Of a stretch of DNA of 50,568 bases, positions 8,099 to 15,482 are shown one piece after another. The notes under the pieces are model-generated. The model saw only the letters and a list, made by a program, of their open reading frames with translations. It did not search any database and had not been told where the DNA came from. The stretch is taken from positions 1 to 50,568 of the forward strand of contig CADBGN010000042.1 of the NCBI GenBank assembly GCA_902794155.1, read 5' to 3'. Position numbers and translations under genes: made by a program. Positions within the stretch are counted from its first letter, which is position 1; each line of letters starts with the position of its first letter. This DNA comes from an uncultured Bacteroidia bacterium. GTDB taxonomy: Bacteria > Bacteroidota > Bacteroidia > Bacteroidales > F082.

Positions 8099-9508
8099 AT
8101 GAAAAGACTACTGTTCGTGATTTCCGTAGCGTTGTTGTTCACGGCCTGCGGTAATTCAAATCAAGGCGAATTGGTTGGAGTGAGAAAAACCAGCAAAACC
8201 TTCAACCAGCCGGACCCCTACGGGATGGTTTTTGTCCCGCAAGGCAACTATACCATGGGTGTGGGTGGTGAAGACATCACTGGTTCCTACCTCAACGAGC
8301 CCAAAACGGTTTCCGTCTCCGCTTTCTTCATGGACGAGACTGAAATCACCAACAATGAGTATCGCCAATTCGTATATTGGGTGAGAGACTCCATAGCAAG
8401 AAGAATTCTTGCTGATCAATTCCCGGATCGTTATGCCATTACTGAGAGTAAAACGGGTGAAGTGTACGACCCGCCGAGGTTGAACTGGAAGGAGAAACTC
8501 GATTGGAACAGCAAGGAACAGGAAGTCCGCGAGGCTCTTGAACCTATGTATCTCCCCGAGCATGAAAGATATTTCCGCCGTAAGGAGATTGATGCCAGGA
8601 AGTTGTATTACTCCTATTTCTGGTTCGACATGGTGGCTGCCGCTAAGAAGGATTTCGCAGACGATAAGTTGGTCGAAAATGACTATTCGTTGGGTGAGGC
8701 TGATGCAGGCATTAATGTCGACCGGAAGGGGGCTTGGTCGAACCGTAAGCAGGGTTATAGCGACCGTTCGGTCTATGCCCGCGCCGAGGTTATCAACGTT
8801 TATCCCGACACGCTTTGTTGGATACATGATTACAGCTACTCGTTCAACGACCCGTTGACTGAGAAGTATTTCTGGCATCCTGCCTACGACAACTACCCGG
8901 TGGTGGGTGTCACCTGGCAGCAGGCCCGTGCCTTCTGCGTGTGGCGCACCGAGTTGCTCAACGCCTATCTGCGTTCGAAGAAGGATTTCGACCTGTCGGA
9001 GTTCCGTCTGCCCACCGAGGCTGAATGGGAATGGGCTGCACGTGGCGGCAAGATGCTGAACCCCTATCCGTGGGGTGGTCCTAACGCCAGCAACGCCAAG
9101 GGTTGCTTCATGGCCAACTTCAAGCCCAGAAGAGGTAACTATCTTGCCGACGGTGGTCTGCGCACCCTTGTGGTGGGCTGCTATCCGCCTAATGGCTGGG
9201 GCCTTTATGACATGGCTGGTAACGTGTCAGAGTGGACCAATACCGCTTACGACCCCAACTCGTATAACTTCACTTGGGACATGAACCCCAATTATACCTA
9301 CAACGCCAAGGCTGACGATCCGCCGGTCATGAAGCGTAAGGTCGTCCGCGGTGGTTCGTGGAAAGATGTTTCCTACTACCTGCAAGTCACTACACGTGAC
9401 TATCAGTATCAGGATTCGGCCAATTGCTACACGGGCTTCCGTTGCATCCAGCCCTACTTGGGCCGCAACAAGGGCGACAACCCGAGAATGTCGAGGGTTT
9501 ACAGATAA
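8099..9508 (+). CDS. gldK: T9SS ring lipoprotein GldK/PorK
   Basis: The 469-residue product is a lipoprotein: the signal ends FTAC with the acylated Cys at residue 17. The body is a formylglycine-generating-enzyme-like (SUMF1) fold, visible in MVFVPQGNYTMG, MDETEITNNEYRQFV, FRLPTEAEWEWAARGG, YDMAGNVSEW and VVRGGSW, with an insert of about 120 residues after the TEITNNEY motif. GldK/PorK lacks the sulfatase-activating function; with GldN it builds the periplasmic ring under the outer membrane that the T9SS motor drives. It is the first gene of the gldKLMN run, with 65 bases to gldL. Confidence 0.95.
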   Translation: MKRLLFVISVALLFTACGNSNQGELVGVRKTSKTFNQPDPYGMVFVPQGNYTMGVGGEDITGSYLNEPKTVSVSAFFMDETEITNNEYRQFVYWVRDSIARRILADQFPDRYAITESKTGEVYDPPRLNWKEKLDWNSKEQEVREALEPMYLPEHERYFRRKEIDARKLYYSYFWFDMVAAAKKDFADDKLVENDYSLGEADAGINVDRKGAWSNRKQGYSDRSVYARAEVINVYPDTLCWIHDYSYSFNDPLTEKYFWHPAYDNYPVVGVTWQQARAFCVWRTELLNAYLRSKKDFDLSEFRLPTEAEWEWAARGGKMLNPYPWGGPNASNAKGCFMANFKPRRGNYLADGGLRTLVVGCYPPNGWGLYDMAGNVSEWTNTAYDPNSYNFTWDMNPNYTYNAKADDPPVMKRKVVRGGSWKDVSYYLQVTTRDYQYQDSANCYTGFRCIQPYLGRNKGDNPRMSRVYR

Positions 9509-9573
9509 ACAGATATTTGAAAAATAAGAAGTCAACAAATTTAAATAACAAAACAACTAAAAAAATCATTGTC

Positions 9574-10431
9574 ATGGCAAAACAAAAAAAAGAACTTAGC
9601 GGATTCAAGAAATTCCTCATGTCGAAAAAGTACAAGACCTTCATGGGTTACCTCTATGGTTGGGGTGCCTCTGTGGTCATGATTGGTGCTTACTTTAAGT
9701 TGACCCACATCCCTGGTGCTGACTTCATGCTGGCTCTCGGTTTGGGTATCGAAGCATTGATCTTCTTTATGTCGGCTTTCGAGCCACAACATGTGGATTA
9801 TCCTTGGGATAATGTTTTCGTTGAATTGGAAGAAGACTGGGACGGCGTGGAGAGAACCCAGTTTGCCACTTCAGGTTCCGCTGCCGCTGGTAAGCCGGCT
9901 GTTACAGATGCTGAAGAAGCCATGTTGAGCAAGATGTTTGAAAAGATGAACGTTAGCGAAGATACTTTCAAAAAATTGGGTAGAGGTATCGACAAATTGG
10001 CTGAGAATGCTGGTCAGATGGCTGACATTTCCAATGCCATGGCTGCTACCACAAATTACGCCAATGCTATGGATCGCGCCACGAAGTCAATCGCCGACTT
10101 CTCGAATGCTTACGTTCAGACTAACCAAAAGTTGTCCGATTCTTTGGGCAAGCTCGACTTCAGCGCCCTTGATGCCAACACCATCAAGAAAGTGGCCAGC
10201 AGCATGACGTCACTCAACTCCATCTACGAGCTCCAACTCCAAGGTGCCGAGCAGACTTCAGCCGCCAGCAAGAAGTTGACCGAAACTATGAACAAGTATA
10301 TGGATAACCTCAACGCTTCATCACAGAACGCAGGCCAACTCAACCAGCAGTTGACTCAGTTGTCGCAGCGCCTCACCGCCCTGAATAACGTCTATGGTGG
10401 AATGTTGTCAGCAATGAACATCAAGGCATAA
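9574..10431 (+). CDS. gldL: T9SS motor protein GldL/PorL
   Basis: The 285-residue inner-membrane protein has two membrane segments within residues 25-70, the GWGASVVMIGAYFKL and LGLGIEALIFFMSAF stretches, then a long helical cytosolic tail. GldL with GldM forms the proton-driven rotary motor of T9SS and gliding. The membrane-embedded Glu60 and Lys42, both needed for proton coupling in studied homologues, are conserved. The ATG at 9574 was chosen because it begins the conserved MAKQKK-type N-terminus; the frame extends further upstream, but that part overlaps gldK and encodes nothing conserved. It is 44 bases from gldM. Confidence 0.95.
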   Translation: MAKQKKELSGFKKFLMSKKYKTFMGYLYGWGASVVMIGAYFKLTHIPGADFMLALGLGIEALIFFMSAFEPQHVDYPWDNVFVELEEDWDGVERTQFATSGSAAAGKPAVTDAEEAMLSKMFEKMNVSEDTFKKLGRGIDKLAENAGQMADISNAMAATTNYANAMDRATKSIADFSNAYVQTNQKLSDSLGKLDFSALDANTIKKVASSMTSLNSIYELQLQGAEQTSAASKKLTETMNKYMDNLNASSQNAGQLNQQLTQLSQRLTALNNVYGGMLSAMNIKA

Positions 10432-10475
10432 TTCTACTCGAACCTGATTGTTTAATATAAAAAAGGAGTAAGATT

Positions 10476-12182
10476 ATGTCAGGCGCAAAAGAAACCCCAA
10501 GACAGAAAATGATCGGTATGATGTACCTGGTCTACACTGCCTTGTTAGCCATGAATGTCTCGAAGGACATCTTTGTCCAAACAACAAACATCACACTTGC
10601 GAATCAAATTGATCAGAAATACGCCGCCTTTGCGGACCAATATAGTAAAGAGCCGGAAAAGGCAGGCCCCTATTGGGAAAAAGCTCAAGCCTTGAAAACT
10701 GAAGCTGATGATCTCATCAATTACGTCGAGGCCCTCAAATGGGACTTGGTGAAGAAGATTGAATGCGACAAGGCCAAGACTTCTGCCGAGGCTGTGTCGA
10801 TGGCTCTTGAACAAGGCCTGTTGAAGAATACGGATACCCTGCGTAACGGTCGTAGAATTTACGATATCAACACTTCCAAGGTGAAATCGAGAGATAACTA
10901 CAATAAGCCTACTGCCTATATGATGGGTGAACCAGAAGGCAACGGTGTGGCTTTTGAGCTCTCCGAGAAAATCCGTAAGTTTAGATCTGAAATTTTCAAA
11001 GCTGTGGGCGAAGAGCACATCCATGAGATGGGCTTGATGACCGATAGTATCTTCAATCGCGACAAGGAAGCACTTGGAAACGTGCCTACCAAAGAATACA
11101 ATGTCAAGGTTGACACCACTATGCTTAAATACTATGGTGCTAAAATCGACTATGCCCCTGGTACCACAGACGAACTTCAGAAAAGCTGGGAGTATCACAA
11201 CTTCCACCACACGGTGTTGGTTGCTGATGTCACCTTGTTGAACAAGCTTATCTCGGATGCCCAAACTGCCGAGTTGAATGCCGTCACCCAACTGATGACG
11301 AACATCCACGCTGCCGACTATAAGTTTGATGAGATTGGTGCCAAGGTGTTTGCTGAAAGCGGCTACCTCCTCTCTGGTCAGACCTATAAGGCTCAAGCTA
11401 TGGTGACTGCATGGCAGAACACGCAGACCAAGGCTTACGTCAAGTTGGACGGTGGTGCCGAAAAGGAATACACCAGCGATGGTCAAGGTGTCATCAACCT
11501 CGACTTCAACTGCGGTGTGGGTCAGCACAAATACACAGGTTACATCAAGATGCTCGATCCTTCGACCAACGAGATGAAGGACTTCCCGTTTGAGAATACC
11601 TTCACCGTGGCTCCTCCTGCGGTGAGCGTGTCGGCCGTCAAGATGAACGTGGTGTATCGTGGTATCGACAACCCGATTGCCGTCGGTGGCGGTGTCGGTG
11701 GCGAGATTTCCGCCTCTGCTAGCAGCGGCTCATTGACCAGAACGGGTAACGGTACCTACAACCTGCGTCCTGGTGAGGCCAACGAAGTGACCATCAGCGT
11801 CAGCTCGGGCGGTTCCAGCCTCGGTAGCATGAAGTTCCGTGTGAAAGACCTTCCGAAGCCCGTGGCTCTCATCCGTAACGTGGTGAATGGTCAGGTGTCG
11901 AAGAGCGCTCTTCAAGCTGCCGGTCGCGTTGAAGCCGAGATGAAGGACTTCGACTTCGATGGCGTTCGTTATGATGTGGTTGGTTATACTTTCCGTTACA
12001 AGACCAAGAGTGGTACCACCAAGGAAGCCAAGGCTGGTAGTGGTGCATTTACTGATGAGATCAGAAATGCCATCAGCCAAGCCAATGTAGGTGACATGTT
12101 TGTGTTCACTGCCATCCAGGTGCGCGGTAACGACGGCAAGACCAAGACTATCGAAACGCCTATTGGTGTTGAAATCAAGTAA
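10476..12182 (+). CDS. gldM: T9SS motor/shaft protein GldM/PorM
   Basis: The 568-residue protein begins with the family signature around MSGAKETPRQKMIGMMYLVYTALLAMNVS, a single membrane helix at about residues 16-34. A periplasmic helical D1 domain (residues about 40-230) and beta-rich D2-D4 domains follow. GldM dimers cross the periplasm and pass torque from GldL to the GldK/N ring. The C-terminal region holds the conserved MNVVYRGIDNPIAV segment and the end PIGVEIK. The stop codon (12180-12182) touches an ATG at 12182, but gldN more likely starts 24 bases further on. Confidence 0.96.
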   Translation: MSGAKETPRQKMIGMMYLVYTALLAMNVSKDIFVQTTNITLANQIDQKYAAFADQYSKEPEKAGPYWEKAQALKTEADDLINYVEALKWDLVKKIECDKAKTSAEAVSMALEQGLLKNTDTLRNGRRIYDINTSKVKSRDNYNKPTAYMMGEPEGNGVAFELSEKIRKFRSEIFKAVGEEHIHEMGLMTDSIFNRDKEALGNVPTKEYNVKVDTTMLKYYGAKIDYAPGTTDELQKSWEYHNFHHTVLVADVTLLNKLISDAQTAELNAVTQLMTNIHAADYKFDEIGAKVFAESGYLLSGQTYKAQAMVTAWQNTQTKAYVKLDGGAEKEYTSDGQGVINLDFNCGVGQHKYTGYIKMLDPSTNEMKDFPFENTFTVAPPAVSVSAVKMNVVYRGIDNPIAVGGGVGGEISASASSGSLTRTGNGTYNLRPGEANEVTISVSSGGSSLGSMKFRVKDLPKPVALIRNVVNGQVSKSALQAAGRVEAEMKDFDFDGVRYDVVGYTFRYKTKSGTTKEAKAGSGAFTDEIRNAISQANVGDMFVFTAIQVRGNDGKTKTIETPIGVEIK

Positions 12183-12205
12183 TGAACAATTTAAACCTTT
12201 ATAAG

Positions 12206-13048
12206 ATGAAAAAGACACTTGTTTCAATGTTGACCCTTGTGGCGCTCTTTGGCAGCCTGTGCTTGAATGCGCAGACGACCGACGTCAAGCCGCCGAAGAA
12301 CAGCATCCTCTCTGGTCAACAGCAAATCATGAACGAAAAGGCCCCGTCGCCGCTTCCGATCATCGATGAGTCAAACGTCATGTGGAAGAAGACGGTGATT
12401 AGGGAGATCGACTTCCGTCAGAAGATCAATCAAGTGTTCTACTACCCGATTAATCCGACCGAGGACTGGAGAAACCTCATCACAGTGATTTATGATGGCA
12501 TCAACAGTGGTGACATCACGCCTTACCGCGTTGAGAACAACATCGACGATATGGTGACTCCCCTAACTCGCGACGACTTCGAAAAGGAAAACGTGAAGAT
12601 TGGCGATCCACCTGTCATCTGGAAAGATGGAGAAGAAGTACCCAATGAGATTGTCTTCAAAGACCGCATGATTAACGTGACGCGTCTGAGAGTCAAGGAA
12701 GACTGGTATTTCGATAAGAAATTGTCGCAATTCCTGGTTCGCATTATCGCTTTGGGTCCCATCGTTGTTGACGATGACGGTGGCCTCTCTCAGGTGTGCT
12801 GGATTCCTTATGAGGATTCTCGTGACGTGCTAGCCAAGGCTTTCGCCTTCAACCGCAACAACTCGGCACAACGTCGTACTTATGACGAAGTCCTTCAAAA
12901 GCGTATCTTCGACAGTTACATCATCAAAGAAGAGAACGTTTATGACCGTTACATCAACTCTTATGCGTTCAACATTGATGCTCTCTACGAATCAGAGCGC
13001 ATCAAGAACGAAATGTTCGACTTCGAACAGAGCCTCTGGGAGTATTGA
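12206..13048 (+). CDS. gldN: T9SS ring protein GldN/PorN
   Basis: The 280-residue periplasmic protein has a clean signal peptide (MKKTLVSMLTLVALFGSLCLNA, cut before QTT). The ATG at 12206 was preferred to 12182, since the latter only adds an eight-residue hydrophilic prefix and overlaps the gldM stop. Family motifs are visible: NVMWKKTVIREIDFRQKINQ, FYYPINPTEDWRNLI, and RIIALGPIV. GldN/PorN is the second component of the GldK/N ring. It is the last gene of the operon, closed by a strong UUCG-loop terminator. Confidence 0.95.
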   Translation: MKKTLVSMLTLVALFGSLCLNAQTTDVKPPKNSILSGQQQIMNEKAPSPLPIIDESNVMWKKTVIREIDFRQKINQVFYYPINPTEDWRNLITVIYDGINSGDITPYRVENNIDDMVTPLTRDDFEKENVKIGDPPVIWKDGEEVPNEIVFKDRMINVTRLRVKEDWYFDKKLSQFLVRIIALGPIVVDDDGGLSQVCWIPYEDSRDVLAKAFAFNRNNSAQRRTYDEVLQKRIFDSYIIKEENVYDRYINSYAFNIDALYESERIKNEMFDFEQSLWEY

Positions 13049-13067
13049 TGGTTTGCCAATGACAATG

Positions 13068-13098
13068 AAAAAGGACGTCTTCGGACGTCCTTTTTTTT
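13068..13098 (+). terminator. Rho-independent terminator of the T9SS operon
   Basis: GGACGTC (13073-13079), a TTCG tetraloop (13080-13083) and GACGTCC (13084-13090) form a perfect 7-bp stem closed by C-G, flanked by A's and followed by eight T's. C(UUCG)G loops are exceptionally stable. Confidence 0.93.
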
Positions 13099-13103
13099 GT
13101 TGT

Positions 13104-13195
13104 CGCTTTGCGTCATTGCGAGGAGGAGCGATGAGGCAATCTAGAGTAAAAGCAAATGCCCTGGATGGCTTCGTTCCTCGTAATGACGCAAAGCG
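13104..13195. repeat. Inverted-repeat intergenic element (92 bp)
   Basis: CGCTTTGCGTCATT at 13104-13117 is mirrored exactly by AATGACGCAAAGCG at 13182-13195. The match runs 7 bases further inward with one mismatch (GCGAGGA with TCCTCGT). The interior holds a 50-base spacer with no coding capacity. The size and arms suggest a MITE-like or palindromic dispersed repeat inserted between the gldN terminator and the tRNA terminator. Confidence 0.7.
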
Positions 13196-13203
13196 TGTCA
13201 AAC

Positions 13204-13235
13204 AAAAAAAGCAGCAGAAACTCTGCTGCTTTTTT
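13204..13235 (-). terminator. Terminator of the tRNA-Pro gene
   Basis: AGCAGCAGA (13210-13218) and TCTGCTGCT (13222-13230) form a stem around a 3-base loop, with A's before and T's after, so it can act in both directions. It begins 2 bases after the tRNA 3' end on the minus strand. Confidence 0.85.
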
Positions 13236-13236
13236 G

Positions 13237-13310
13237 TCGGAGTGGCCCGACTCGAACGGGCGACCGCTTGCACCCCATGCAAGAATGCTAGCCAACTGCA
13301 CCACACCCCG
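13237..13310 (-). tRNA. tRNA-Pro(GGG)
   Basis: Read on the minus strand, 74 bases fold into a full cloverleaf. The acceptor CGGGGTG pairs with CACTCCG (one G-U), the D stem is GTGC/GCAT, the anticodon stem CTTGC/GCAAG has loop ATGGGGT, and the T stem GCCCG/CGGGC has loop TTCGAGT. The anticodon GGG reads proline CCC (and CCU). The discriminator is A and the 3' CCA is not encoded, as is usual in Bacteroidetes. It has its own promoter and terminator. Confidence 0.95.
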
Positions 13311-13332
13311 ATTGGTTTTGCGGTTGCGGCTG

Positions 13333-13340
13333 CAAAGATA
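13333..13340 (-). promoter_or_regulatory. -7 promoter element of the tRNA-Pro gene
   Basis: On the minus strand this reads TATCTTTG, an exact TAnnTTTG match, ending 22 bases before the mature tRNA 5' end. Confidence 0.6.
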
Positions 13341-13382
13341 CGAATGTTTTTTGAATTGATGTTCACTTTCCGAAAAAAAAGT

Positions 13383-13390
13383 TACCTTTG
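13383..13390 (+). promoter_or_regulatory. -7 promoter element of trxB
   Basis: TACCTTTG matches TAnnTTTG, 47 bases before the trxB ATG. It faces away from the tRNA promoter 42 bases to the left. Confidence 0.6.
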
Positions 13391-13437
13391 CAAGGTATAA
13401 CTCTAAACCCTAAACTCTAAACTTTAATCTAATTCAA

Positions 13438-14379
13438 ATGGAACATATTGAATGTCTGATAATTGGCTCTGGTCCTGCGGGCTATACAGCAGCCATCTAT
13501 ACCTGCCGCGCTGATGTAAAAACCGTCGTATACGAAGGCATGCAGCCTGGAGGTCAACTCACCCAGACCACCGAAATCGAAAACTTCCCTGGATACCCCA
13601 AGGGCATTAATGGTCCCGACATGATGGAAGACATCCGTCAGCAGGCCTTGCGCTTCGGCGCTGAGATTCGCGAAGGCGAAGTTACTGCTATCGATGTCAG
13701 CCAGCGTCCTTTCAAGGTGACAACGGAATATGACGGCGAACTTTTGGCCGATTCCATCATCGTCTCTACGGGTGCGGCAGCGCGTTATCTTGGCTTGCCT
13801 ACCGAAGAAGAGTTCAAAGGTGGTGGCGTGTCGGCTTGTGCCACGTGCGACGGCTTCTTCTATAAAGGTAAAGACGTGGCAGTTGTAGGCGGTGGCGACA
13901 CGGCTTGTGAGGATGCCACCTATCTGGCTAAGCTCTGCAACAAGGTCTATCTCATTGTGCGTCGCGACGTGCTGCGCGCCTCCAAGGCCATGCAACACCG
14001 TGTGCTGAATACGCCCAACATCGAAGTGCTGTGGAAACATCAGACCAAGGAGCTCTTTGGTGAGCAGCAAGGCTTCATGAAGAAATTGAAGGGTGCGGTG
14101 CTGTATCATAGCGACACCAAAGAAGAGCGCACCATCTATGTGGACGGCTTCTTCGAGGCCATTGGCCATACGCCTAACACTGAGCCTTTCAAGGGCATCC
14201 TCGAAATGGATGAGGAAGGCTACATCATCACCAAGCCCAAGTCGACGGCCACCAATGTGGAGGGCATCTTCGCTTGCGGCGACTGTCAGGACCGCATCTA
14301 TCGTCAGGCCATTGTGGCAGCCGGTACGGGTGCCATGGCAGGCATCGAGGTGGAGAGATATTTGGCGGAGCACAAATGA
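13438..14379 (+). CDS. trxB: Thioredoxin reductase (NADPH)
   Basis: The 313-residue FAD enzyme transfers electrons from NADPH to thioredoxin in the cytosol. Visible are the FAD dinucleotide motif IGSGPAGYTAAIY at residues 7-19, the redox-active CATC followed by DGFFY near residue 137, the NADPH motif VVGGGDTA just after it, and the C-terminal FAD motif IFACGDCQD. Length and domain order are standard for low-molecular-weight TrxB. The stop overlaps the start of the next gene by 4 bases (ATGA). Confidence 0.97.
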   Translation: MEHIECLIIGSGPAGYTAAIYTCRADVKTVVYEGMQPGGQLTQTTEIENFPGYPKGINGPDMMEDIRQQALRFGAEIREGEVTAIDVSQRPFKVTTEYDGELLADSIIVSTGAAARYLGLPTEEEFKGGGVSACATCDGFFYKGKDVAVVGGGDTACEDATYLAKLCNKVYLIVRRDVLRASKAMQHRVLNTPNIEVLWKHQTKELFGEQQGFMKKLKGAVLYHSDTKEERTIYVDGFFEAIGHTPNTEPFKGILEMDEEGYIITKPKSTATNVEGIFACGDCQDRIYRQAIVAAGTGAMAGIEVERYLAEHK

Positions 14380-15329
14380 TTCTTCAGACCGAAATAAAGA
14401 TTCAACCTTTGGAGCAAACCATCGCCTATGGCGACGGTTTGCTTTTCTTGGGTTCCTGCTTTGCCGATGAGGTGGGCGCTTTATGTCGGGGCTTGGGCTT
14501 CGATGCCATGGTGAATCCGTTTGGTGTGCTTTACAACCCAGCCAGCATCGCGCAATCGGTGGAGCGACTCCATACTGGAATCCCATTTTGCCATGAGGAA
14601 GTGATCCGGGTAGGTGAGGGACAATACTGCACATTCAGCCATAATACGGCTTTCTGGAACGTTTCTGAGGCGGCGTTGCTTGAACAGGTCAACCAAAACC
14701 TTGTCGAGGCTCATGCGCATTTCTTGGATTCCAAGTGGGTCGTCATCAGTTTGGGCACCTCATGGGTGTTTAAGAATAGAGAGACTCAAGAAGTGGTTTC
14801 CAACTGCCATAAACTTCCTGCATTGCGTTTTGAGCGGGTTTTCCTTTCAGTGGAACAGTCTTTCCAATGCCTTTCTGAAATCGTCCGACAGCACCCTAAA
14901 AAGCGGTTTATCTTTACCGTATCGCCATTGCGCCATCTGAAAGACGGCCTTCATGAGAACCAACTCAGTAAGTCCGCGCTATTGCTCGCTGTCGATGAAG
15001 TTTGTAGACAATTCGGCAATGCCCATTATTTCCCCGCCTACGAAATCCTCTTGGACGAGTTGCGCGATTACCGTTTCTACAAGGAAGACATGGTGCATCC
15101 GACCAATCAGGCGGTGCGCTACGTCTGGGAGCGTTTCACTGATTTTGCCGTTGATCCCGAAGAAAAACCTGCCATCCAAGCCGTTTCCGAAGTGAAGCAG
15201 ATGCTTCAGCATAAACCCTTGTTTCCTGGGAGTGAGGCATTCAAGAGGTTTGAATTGCTGAGAGAGAAGAAAATCAATGAGTTGAAAAGAGATTTTCCGA
15301 AGGTTTGCATTAATAATTTGAGCGAATAA
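14376..15329 (+). CDS. GSCFA domain protein
   Basis: The 317-residue protein has the family-defining motif GSCFADEVG near residue 29 and later VVISLGTSWVF and FTVSPLRHLKDGL. These resemble the blocks of SGNH/GDSL-like esterases, with a final MVHPTNQAVRYVWERF supplying a possible catalytic Asp/His region. GSCFA proteins are widespread in Bacteroidetes, but their substrate is unknown. The ATG at 14376 was chosen because it overlaps the trxB stop (ATGA) and directly begins the conserved N-terminus. It is translationally coupled to trxB. Confidence 0.88.
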   Translation: MILQTEIKIQPLEQTIAYGDGLLFLGSCFADEVGALCRGLGFDAMVNPFGVLYNPASIAQSVERLHTGIPFCHEEVIRVGEGQYCTFSHNTAFWNVSEAALLEQVNQNLVEAHAHFLDSKWVVISLGTSWVFKNRETQEVVSNCHKLPALRFERVFLSVEQSFQCLSEIVRQHPKKRFIFTVSPLRHLKDGLHENQLSKSALLLAVDEVCRQFGNAHYFPAYEILLDELRDYRFYKEDMVHPTNQAVRYVWERFTDFAVDPEEKPAIQAVSEVKQMLQHKPLFPGSEAFKRFELLREKKINELKRDFPKVCINNLSE

Positions 15330-15352
15330 AGGTTAGTTTCCCAAATTATTCG

Positions 15353-15360
15353 TACTTTTG
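15353..15360 (+). promoter_or_regulatory. -7 promoter element of the rluB-like gene
   Basis: TACTTTTG matches TAnnTTTG. The ATG is at 15483, so the transcript would have an unusually long leader of about 115 bases. Confidence 0.55.
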
Positions 15361-15372
15361 CCGCCCATTATC

Positions 15373-15448
15373 GGACTTCGGAGTCTCAAATGTTCGAAAC
15401 GACGGGACTTGAAAGTCGCGAGTCGCGCAGCCCCGCGTCCCGTAGTCC
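15373..15448 (+). promoter_or_regulatory. Structured 5' leader of the rluB-like gene
   Basis: Within the leader, ACGGGAC (15402-15408) pairs with GTCCCGT (15437-15443), and GGACT (15373-15377) pairs with AGTCC (15444-15448) immediately outside it. The enclosed bases contain a repeated GTCGCG. This may be a regulatory fold or a small repetitive element; it matches no riboswitch class I recognise. Confidence 0.35.
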
Positions 15449-15482
15449 AATATCACATCTACATTATTTATACAACAACAAA

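Noticed and set aside
8099-9508. Formylglycine-generating enzyme (sulfatase activator)
   Set aside because: The fold matches, but the lipoprotein signal, insert and position before gldL, gldM and gldN identify GldK.
10545-11528. A 327-codon minus-strand frame opposite gldM
   Set aside because: Shadow of the conserved gldM coding sequence; the translated product has no recognisable feature.
12980-13400. Several short frames on both strands around the tRNA-Pro gene
   Set aside because: They run through the tRNA, its terminator and the inverted repeat; these are RNA and repeat features.
13429-14634. A 401-codon minus-strand frame opposite trxB and the GSCFA gene
   Set aside because: It is antisense to two well-recognised proteins and shows no motif of its own.
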